64,000 bases of DNA from Varanus komodoensis (Eukaryota; Chordata; Lepidosauria; Squamata; Varanidae), in contig NW_025336347.1 of assembly GCF_004798865.1 (NCBI RefSeq), positions 21,389,430-21,453,429 on the forward strand, written 5' to 3'. Numbering within the stretch: the stretch's first letter is position 1; each line of letters begins with the position of its first letter. Position numbers and translations under genes: made by a program. A model generated the notes under the pieces. That model made no database searches. It saw only the letters and a list, made by a program, of their open reading frames with translations, and was not told the origin of the DNA. Below are positions 46,716 to 56,500 of this stretch, piece by piece.

Positions 46716-47509
46716 AATAATAATAGGGCTGAACACTGGGGCCAAAGTCAAGGGCTCTGCCGCTCAGGGGAGCCCTGACTGAACCCCTAGAGAGCAGTAC
46801 TTAGCAAGCTCCATTTTATTCCTGTAGTCAAGACTGTGCTATGATTTGAACTTACAATTGACTATGATGGTATTTTAAAATCAGGGTGGTCAAAGGCTCT
46901 TGCTGTTCTCACATATGAGAAATATATGGAAGTTGCAGGCAGAGAAAAGAAGAAATAAGCTATGCATTTTAGAACTGAAGTAATATGCCTCACCATCAAT
47001 GGCCCACTCCCCCGCAATTTTGCTGAGTCTCCCAGGATCGAAACCTTGCATGATTCCACAGCCATCCTTCCAAGTTATACAATTTCTGCAGTTCCTCATG
47101 CATTTGGGTGGCATCACATTACCTTTGTTTATTTTTCCCCATCCTTTTCTATTTTTCCCCATGGATTTCAAGTGGGAAAGACTTTACCAGTATTCTATTG
47201 GCTGCAACTTTGGTTTTCCCATGCAAGAGGCACAGGGTGATTTTCAGACACTGTGCTAACCCCTCAGGGTCTACCAGAGCAGCTGGGTTGCTACCCCATT
47301 TCATTCACCAGTAGGGTGCACATACCCTATCAGCTTTCTGATGATTCCTAGAGGAGACACAGTCAATCTTCTGCTGCTTTTGTTACGAAGATCAGCATAG
47401 AGCAACTGGAAATATCTCATAGGAGGGCAAGTCTTTTACGCCTTACCCTTAGGTAAGAATGCTGTAATGCCCATTCATCACTTTGATTGGGGCACTTTTG
47501 CTTATACAG

Positions 47510-47514
<5 letters not shown>

Positions 47515-47573
<59 letters not shown>
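47515..47573 (+). repeat. (CT)n microsatellite
   Basis: About 29 CT units without interruption. Confidence 0.97.
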
Positions 47574-47576
<3 letters not shown>

Positions 47577-48079
47577 TGTTTGTGTGTGAAAATGTCAGTG
47601 TGTTAACACACTGGGCAGCAAATCCTACAGTACCTTTCTCAGGGCTTCCAACCCCCAACTTTATTAAGGCTTCTGCTTCTGGATTCTTTGTGGAATCAAG
47701 ATTGGTATCATGAGCTAGTCCTTTCCCTCCTTCCTTTCTTCAGGTTCCAGAAACTCAAGACAGTCTTTTGAAATGTGGTTCTTTTACTGACACTCTTCAG
47801 TTTAACTTTAAATAACTTTTTACCTGAGCTGGAAGTGTTGTAAAGTGTTGAATCGAAACTGGAAACTTTCCTGCTATTCCTCCCTTTGAGGTTGACTTGA
47901 CACTGCATAACAACAGCACAATATTTTATAATATTATTTGTTAAAATTTGTCATAGACTACTGTTCATCATGACAGGCGATAAGGTTATTTGCATTATAG
48001 AACAATGAAGCTGGTAGTAAAACTCAGCATCTAAGAATGTCTGGATTAATAGACATGCTTTTACTAGTAGGGGGAACAT

Positions 48080-48540
48080 TTCCCCTTTGGGTGGAAACTA
48101 TAGTGGCTGCCTGCTCCAAATTTAGGGGTCACCACAGAGAAGGCCCTTCCTTGAATAGCCCTAGTGAAGCATGGCTATGATTGGGCTTCAGTGAATGGGC
48201 TGGTCTTTAGAGGACATTTTCATCCAGGTAACCTTGCCCTCACCTGTTCAGGATCTTATGCTTTGAACATGGCTTGGCTTCAGAGAAGCAGCCAGGGCCT
48301 TGCTTTCGGCACAGGCATGATATTGGCACAGTAGTAGATGATCGCTGTGCTTTGCACCAGCCGCAGCTACTGCACTGAACCCAAAGCAGCCCCGCCGTCA
48401 AAACACTGCAGTAATCCCGCTTACAAACCACCAATGCATGGCCCAGTTTGTCAAGCTGTCCCTGCCTAGGAATGGACGGAGTGTGCCCCTTACTGATTTT
48501 TATCTCTTCAATCCACTTATGGACCATTTACCACTTCCAC
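48080..48540 (-). mobile_element. L2-clade LINE, decayed
   Basis: 'CACCACAGAGAAGGCCCTTC' and 'AAACACTGCAGTAATCCCGC' are antisense L2 ORF2 3' blocks; frames are broken. Confidence 0.6.
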
Positions 48541-48847
48541 AAAGGTTTTTCATGCCGTGTGCAGTACTAAATTAAAGCACAGAATGCTCCCATAGAAAGT
48601 CGGAAATTTTGTTTGTTATGTGCCATCAAGTCATCTTGGGATAAAAGCGCTCCCAAATGCTCTGTCCTTTGCAGCAGTGCTCAGGTCTTCTGGACGCAAG
48701 GCTGTGACTTCCTGTATGGAATTGATCTATTTGGGGAAATCGGAAAAAAGCATAATTAGTTTTAAAAAAGCGTAATTAAGCAGGGGAGGCCTGGGTGAAG
48801 GTGATGGGTCTTCAGCATGCCAGAGTTGCTGCCTCCAAAATAGCAAC

Positions 48848-48990
48848 ATTTATTTATTTATTTATTAAAACATTTTTATGCCGCCCCATTCGCCGAAGCC
48901 TCGGGGCGGCTTACATCACTAAGTTAAATAATTATAATATAAATTAAAAATATAAATATTAAATTAAAAATACAACAATACAGTATAAAA
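48848..48990 (-). mobile_element. L2 3'UTR tail, very short copy
   Basis: An ATTT tract, then the GC hairpin (48879-48911) with the same CGAAGCCTCGGGGCGGC end as at 4684 and 43043, and little else. Severe 5' truncation. Confidence 0.8.
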
Positions 48991-49289
48991 CATGGGCACT
49001 ACCCTGCAAAAGCTTGTTGCTTTCAGGTTGCTGCCAGATGGCACAGCCAGCCTGGCATCATCTGGTTATCTGAGGAATCAGACAAGGGTCTCTGTCCAGG
49101 TTCACCTTGGAAGAAGGTCAAGAAAGGGGCAGAGCAGCCCAGCTCCTGGGGTCTGGTGGCTTATCACTCATGGCAACACCCCACCCAGGCTGGGTCCGTG
49201 CAACACAAGAAGCTGCACTGCAGCGGACAATTGGGCCCTTCCCTGGCATAAGCCGCTTGGTCGGCATGCCAGCAGGTCTTCTTCTCGGC

Positions 49290-50130
49290 TGGCCAGTGGT
49301 CTGGGGAGGCGACTCACCAGGCAACCTGGGCAGGGGAACCTACTTTAGGTCCCCTTCCATGAACAGGCAGCAGCGTCACGGCATTTATGCGAAAGACACT
49401 CACCGCTGCTGGGGCTTTCGCCAGTGGGGACCATGTGGCTTCCTCTGCCTGTATTCACACCAGTGGTTTGTTCTAAGGTTCCCACATTTCAGCATCGCTT
49501 GTTGTAATGTGTGAATCCAGTTACAATGGCTTTGTGTGGTTTCCCTCTTTCGGCCACTCTTTTGGCAGCAAGGGTGGCCGCGGGCGCCGCCGCTTCAGCC
49601 ACCACTTTCCATTGCCCTGTTCATCCAGCAGTTGCCAGGGGACAGGTCGGTCCCAGCTTGGCTTTCCCTGCATTCCCGGCCGTGCCTCCAGGCGGTGCTC
49701 CAGATGCCAGGACATGCCGTTGTTGCCAGGCCCGCCTTGCCAGATTGCCCATTCACACGCTCCGAGGTGATATGCAGATCTTCCATCAAGCCTGTGTGAG
49801 ACATGGGCCCTCAAGAGGCGACACCGTGGCGCGGACACGCGGGGTGGGCCAGGCGGGCTTCTCAGCAACCTGACAAGAAAGCACACGAGGTGGTGTAGCC
49901 CCACGAGGAGGACGGGCAGGACGTGCCCCACCGCCGTGGCTGCGGGGGCAGCTCTGGGTGGCACTCCTGCCTGGTTGCTGCCCCGTGCTGGGGTGGCCCA
50001 TGCGGCTGGGCTGAACCTGAGCTCTCCTGTCGCATACAAACGCGATGGTGGGGGAAGCAGATGGAATCGGGACGATGACGTCTGGGGGGAAATGGCTCAC
50101 CGAAGACCCTGCTTCCCATCATGCACAGGC
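49290..50130. other. GC-rich segment upstream of gene D, unidentified
   Basis: Markedly richer in G, C and CpG than its flanks, with open frames on both strands but no recognised domain. It could be a decayed GC-rich transposon or a regulatory CpG-rich region of gene D. Confidence 0.35.
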
Positions 50131-50336
50131 GTGAGCAAGGGAAGGTGGGGAGATTCTTTTAAAATGGAGGGGAGAAATGACAGTCCCCCACAACAAAGTC
50201 ATTGAGAAGGAGCAGGAGAAGGGGAGGGGGAGGCTGCTGTCCCCCCCCCCCCGCCCACGGCTCCAAACCCCTTGAACAATTTGCAAGGAGTAGCCAAGGT
50301 GTGCCAGTCCCAGAAGGTCCATGATTCAAGGGGAGT

Positions 50337-50368
50337 GTGAGTGTGTGAGTGTGTGTGTGTGTGTGTGT
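50337..50368 (+). repeat. (TG)n microsatellite
   Basis: About fifteen TG units, interrupted by AG near the start, about 120 bp before the gene D promoter. Confidence 0.9.
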
Positions 50369-50470
50369 TGGAGTGGGGCAGGATTAGCATTCCACCTAGA
50401 GCTACAGTATCTCTTGGGAGACCAGCCCCATCCTTGGGCCTGGTCTCTTTAAGGAGCAAAGCCAGATGCC

Positions 50471-50499
50471 CGGGGCGGGGCGTGTTCTGCTGATAAAAG
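50471..50499 (+). promoter_or_regulatory. Putative core promoter of gene D: GC box and TATA-like box
   Basis: A GGGGCGGGGC GC box is followed by GATAAAAG at 50492-50499. Transcription would then start near 50520, leaving the ATG at 50504 outside the mRNA and making the one at 50543 the first, about 20 nt from the cap. The positions are seen; the function is inferred. Confidence 0.45.
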
Positions 50500-50542
50500 C
50501 GGCATGGCCAGCGGTTTCCTGCCAGTGCCCAGAGCCTCTCCA

Positions 50543-53500
50543 ATGGAATTCCTCTTTGCGAGGCTTCCAGGGCCACGCATGGCTCCAAGGTGTCTGCTTG
50601 TTGCCTGTGCTTTCCTCTGTCTCCGACCAGACGGTAAGTTACCCCTTAAAGAACCTAGAAGTAAAATGCCACCCACAAGCAGATATCATGACCCTGCTTT
50701 CTCTTTAAGAAGCAACAGAGCCCCAAACTGGTTTACAGCTGTCCACATCTAAGAAAGATTTTGCAGAATCCCCCAAATACAGAAAAGGGTGGCTGGAATG
50801 ATTGATGGGACAGAGCAAATCCTGGGATTATTTAGCTTGAGAAAAAGGCAGGTGAAGGGAGACATGATGGAGGAGTACGAACTCATGGATATTGTGAAGA
50901 AAGTGAATAGGCAGCTCTCTCTCTCTCTGCTGGAACCCGGGGTCAACCCAGAGAGCTGATTGTTGGGGGATTCAGGGTGCATCAGAGGAAGGACTGCTCC
51001 ACCCAGCTCATGGTTAAACAGTGGAAGGGAATTCAGTTCCGTGAGATGTGAGGGCCACCAGCTTGGGTGGCTTTAGAAGGAGATTGTACAGATTCTTGGA
51101 GGTGAAGGCTCTAAAGGCCTCTGAGGGCTGGAGGCACTGTGCCTGTGTATACCAGTGGCTGGGGAACATGGGTGAGAGGGTGCTGCTGCACTCCTATTCC
51201 ACTTGTGGGTTTCCTGTGGACAACCAGTTGGCTGGACCAGGTGGACCCTTGCTTGATCCATGGCTCTTGTGTAACCCGGAAGAGCAGCACGAAGGTTTTG
51301 CCAAGGCATCTTCCCAGCTGTGAAAGGTCGGGGGGCCTTTGGAGAACACGCGGCGTGCACAGCAAGTGCTTCTGTGGATTGTGGTGCACACAAGTAGGAC
51401 TGTCTTGGTCAACTGACCGTATGGTTATTGTTGCTCTGTTGAAGTGTGGAGGAGAACTGGGGGGGATTCCAGGAGGTGTCCCCCATCCTCTCTGGGCCAG
51501 GTAGTGGCAACTTGTGTAGCAGGACTCCTGCCTCCTAGCTGAGCAGGTCAGAGGAAGCTGCCACGGTGTCGCAAGCCAGGCTTCCTCCCTCTCAGCAGGC
51601 AACAGCTACACACAGTTTCTTGGCAAAGCTCTCTCTATTGTTTCTACATGTAAATCATCCAGTTATGTCCCTGAGCATATGCAAAGTGGTGAGTTAACCC
51701 CAGTCTAGCAATCACTCCCCAAAACTCCCCTTATGAGTGCACTTGTGTTCCAAACCTTGGGGAGGAGAGCTGAGAAAGAGCTCACACTTCCATTCGACCA
51801 ATCTCATCCCTAGTTGGGTTTCTTCCTGGTGTTGGTGCTGAGCCACTGGGTCCACCTCTGAAAGGGAGGATGGCTCTCCATTGGAGACTTCTCCCATTTC
51901 AACTTCTTGTTCCGTGGGCTGTAACTCCCCATTGTTCCCAAGGTCAGTGTGATCTGCGTCCCCATCTGGACCTGGGCTCATCTCTTCTACTGCCTTCCCT
52001 GGCTGAGTCCCAGGACCTTGAACTGCAGCTTGTGGCTCTCGCAAGCAGTTCCATCTTCCAAATATGAATCATTAAAAATAGCACAGTTAGCTTCCCATGA
52101 GTGTGCCAGAGGGTTGACAGGTCTAGGGGCTACTGGATATAGGCAACCAAGCTCCCAGACAGTGAGCAATCAGAGCAAGTGAACAGGAAGAGCTCGCAGG
52201 AGTTTGGCAGCAGAATTTGGTGGGAGAGCTCCCTCACTTTTTTCTCCCCCTCCCCCTTAGTTCCCCTCCTCTTTGTTTCCTTCCTTGTAGCACACTCTCA
52301 TTTACTGGTAGGATCCTGTTAGCATTCAGGGAAGATGAAGAAAGCACCGGTTGTTATAACAGGATCAACAAGTAGGATCAAAAAGGGAGCAGAAAGTATG
52401 GACCAAGAAGGCAGCACAGTGGTGGCTACCTGCAAGAGCTGTGCGATATTTGTTTTCTCACCTGAGGTCAACATGGACTACATGAGCAACAACTGCAAGC
52501 TAGTAGCCCTGTTGGAAGATAAACTGAGAGTACCAGTGCAGTGAGTGTCCACTCTCAAGGGAATAAGAGAAGATGAAGAGTTTTTAGACAGAGCACTAGA
52601 AGCTGCAGCAGCTAAGTGTAGCACAGGAGCTAGAAGTACAACAACTTGTGTTGCTCATAACTCCCTCCAACAAAAAGTGGAGGAAGGAACAAGAGCGGCC
52701 GCTATCCTTGACGTGATCCTAACCATCAAGGAAGACCCAGTGGACAAAGAAACCCCGAATTCTTGATTCTAAAGGAAGCAAAACCAAGTATAGCCCAAAA
52801 AGCCAAGAAGGGTGGGAATTTTTTTAAAGGACATTCTAAAGGCACAATGAAACCAAGTCCAGCAAGAAGCTAGATACAGTCTGAGGGAGCAGAATGGCAG
52901 CTCAAGATTGATAAGTAAACAGTCAAGGATTATATAATTAGGTTGAATGAGTTCAAATTTCCAGGACCCAATGAATGTCATCCTAGAGTCATAGAGAAGT
53001 TGGCAGAAGAACTCTCAGAGTCGCTGTCCCTCATGTGTGGGGAATCATGGATGACAGGGGAAGTGCCAGGTGGCTGGAGTAGAACTAAGGTTGTCCCCAT
53101 CTTCAAGGAAGGGGAAAAAGAGGAAACTGGGAACAACAGACCAGTCTGTCTGACAATAATCCCTGGGAGCAGATGATAAAGCAATAATTCTGCAAACACT
53201 TGTGAAAACAATGTGGTGATTACTAGAAGCCAACATGGATCTCTCGAGAATGCCGGACTACTCTGATTTCATTTTTTGAATGGGTAACCTCCCTGGTGGA
53301 CTGTGGGAATGCTGTGGACCTACCTTGACTTAAGCACAGCTCTTGACCAAGTGCCCTATGATATCCTGATCAGCAAACCAGCTAAAATTAGGCTAATGGA
53401 ACAACTATCAGGTGGATCCACAGTTGGCTGCAGGACAGGACTCAAAGAGTGCTCCTCAGTGGGACCTTCTCAAACTGGGGAGAGGTAACACGTGGGGTGC

Positions 53501-56500
53501 TGCAGGGTTCAGTCCCGGACCCAATGCTCTTCCACATTTTAATTATCTGGATTTGGAAGTGCAAGGAATGATGATCAGATCTGCAGATGACACAAAACTG
53601 GATGGGACAGCAAGTAGCCTGGATGACAGAAAGAAGATCCAAGGTGGTCTTGATAGGTTGGAGCACTGGGCTGGAAACAACAGAGTGAAATTCAGTAGGG
53701 ACAAATGGCAAGCTCTACATGTAGGAATAAGAAACCAAATGCATTGTTAGAAGATGGGGGATATTTGGCTTACTGTAGACCACTGAAAGCTGAATAGGAG
53801 CCGACAATGTGATGTGGTTGCAAAAAGAGAAAATGCTATTTTAGGCAGCAGTAATAGACATCTTGACAGAATCTCAGTTTTTGATTTGCAAGGAATGAAC
53901 ACTCGGATTCGTGGGGAAGATCTAAACATTTTGAACCTCAGCAGCTTTACTGAACGATGCCGCAGTTCCTGCAGTAACTAACAGCAGTGTGCTACCAGAC
54001 AGAGACAAATTCAACTACAAAATCCAAATCCAAATGCAGACATTTTTATAACCTATGAGTCACATACACCAGACAATGCATTAAGTTTCCCAATGGCATC
54101 ATGATTGCTTTAAGTATGACATAATGTTCTAAACCAATCAGGAATAATGGTAGCGATAGTAGGAAAAATATTACTGATTGAGCTTTATTGACTTGTCAAT
54201 TCAGTAAATTCTTTACTGTTCACATCTGCCTATGTGTCTGTTTAAACATGCAAATGTGTCAGCTTGCAAAATCATTCAGAAAACTGGTTCAGCCCCTATG
54301 GAAAACTTAGCCAGGAGGAGTTCTCATTAACATTCAGTTCCTAAGCCTCTGATTGGCTGTAGTCTCCCAGCACATGTCTCGGCTTTACCTTCTTATGTCA
54401 GCTGTGAATTCTTCAGGAATTATCTAGGAACATTCGGAGCTGAATGGATACTTTTTAATATCAACAGCTTGTCAGTTCTTAAGCAAATGAATACCCTTGT
54501 ATCCATCGACTGAAGCAGAACCCAACTGCAGTGTTCTTCCTGCAGACTTTTTTCTTCCTTCTTTCTCTGAATATTAAAGCAAGCTGCTTCTGGCAGCTTC
54601 CATGCCCATCGCTAATATGATAGCCAGAAACCCTCCCGCAAAGATACACACAAGATCCCATAAAATTTCTGTCAATAAGCTTTACTGGGACTTCCGGTTC
54701 TTTGACGGTATCACTTCAAAATCATGTGAACTATTAGTTCCCCTTTACTCAGTGCTGCTTGGGCCTCATCTGGAGTAAGAAAGATGCAGATAAGTGGGAA
54801 AGTGTTCGGAGGAGGACAACAAAGGTGATCCAGGGCTGGAAACCAAACCCTGTGAAGAAAGAGCAAAAGGACTAAGCATGTTTAGCCTGGAGAAAAGAAG
54901 ACTGAGGGGTGATATGATAACACTCTGCAAGTTCTTGAATGGCTGCCACAAAGCGGAAGGCCAGGATCTCTTCTGGATCACCCCACAGTACAAGAGGCAG
55001 AATAACAGGTTCAAGTTACAGGAAGCCACATTCTGACTGAACATCAGGAAGACGATCTTGGCTGTTAGAGCAGCATGACAATGGAACCAATTTGCAAGGG
55101 AGGTGGTGGGCTCTCCCACCCTGGAGGCATTCAAGAAGCAGCTGGGCAGCCCCCTGAGAGGGATAGTTTAACTGGGAGTCCTGCACTGAGCAGGGGGCTG
55201 GACCTGATGGCCCTCTGGCCCCTTCCAGCTCTACTATTCTATTGATTCTATGACGAAAAGGTAGGGTTTTATCCCATCCCAGTAATGCTCTTGAGACGAT
55301 TGACTCTGGTCCTTTTTGTGGAAGGCCATGGTGCTTTGTTGAGCCGTTGCTGTCCTACAGTCTCTTGATAAAGTCATCAACTAAAGTTGCAGTTTATATC
55401 CCATAAAGGTCTGCAGTGCTTGTGACGTACAGAGAACTGCATATTATGTTTTCCTCCAATGCTTCTCAGGCTGAGATCTTTCAAGGGTGCAGCTCCTACC
55501 TGGTCTGGTCTCCTTTGGAATGGAGCCAGTGGAGGCTCCAGGGCACTTCCTGATGTCTCTCCCTGTGCATCTTTACATAGGCTGTGCGTTGATGGTGGGG
55601 TACACCAAACTTTCTTACAGACAAATTCTGTTCTCATTCTGCCCCTTTTCACTCAAACTGTTTTTCTTCATATGTCCTCAAGCTGAGGACATTCTCCCAG
55701 GATAAAGGATGGGGATGGTGGGAAAAGGACAGACCCCCCTTCTCCTGTATTGGCATCCCACTTCCAGAAATGTCCTTGCAGAACATCTCTGAGAATAGAA
55801 ACCCCATTCGCAGATCTTGCAGTGTCAAGATTGCTCAAAAGTTCATCCAGGCCAACTCCCAACATCCAGAACAACTATTTTTACTCAGAAGTAAACCTTA
55901 TTCAGTTCCAGAAAGTGGTCGACTCCATAGAAATTCTATCACAGGGAGGTGCTCATCCAACCATTTTATTTTCCCCTTTAAATGTAAATATAATAACAAG
56001 CCATTTTAAAAATGACAAATCTATGCTTTTCTTCCTACCCCTTCTTCCTCCTATTCAGGAGCACCAGGATGGCTGCAGACTCCAAGTGGGACAGTTGCCT
56101 GCTTCTTTGGACTGCAAATCTTCTCTCCTAGCTTGTTGCGATAGCTTGGGTCTGGAAAGAGTGGCGGTGGCAGCGTGTTGAATGAGGTGTTGCTTGTAGG
56201 GCAGCCTAACCGGTACAGCCCTCCATCCCATCCCCTTTAGTGCTTCCCCACTTTCATGCACAGTTACGAGGAGGAAGGAGGGTTGCGGAGGTCTCAAAGC
56301 CCCACTTCCTGCTGAGCTGATCATGTTCTGCTCCCCCCCGCACCTGAGCAGAGTGCAGAAATATTATTTATTTGTTTGTTTAAAGCTTTTATATACAGTC
56401 CATTAGCAGTGCAGCTCCAGGAACTGTATACAATATCAACAATACCAACGATCAATTTGGTATCAAGTGCACCAGACGCAGGACGTTTGCACAACCAACA

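Noticed and set aside
49521-50039. 172-codon minus-strand frame upstream of gene D
   Set aside because: It lies in the GC-rich block where frames are open on both strands; no family resemblance.
55750-56181. Cysteine-containing 143-codon frame as an extra LU exon
   Set aside because: No CC-x4-CN motif or phase-1 splice sites; contains a common interspersed-repeat phrase (ACTCAGAAGTAAACC).
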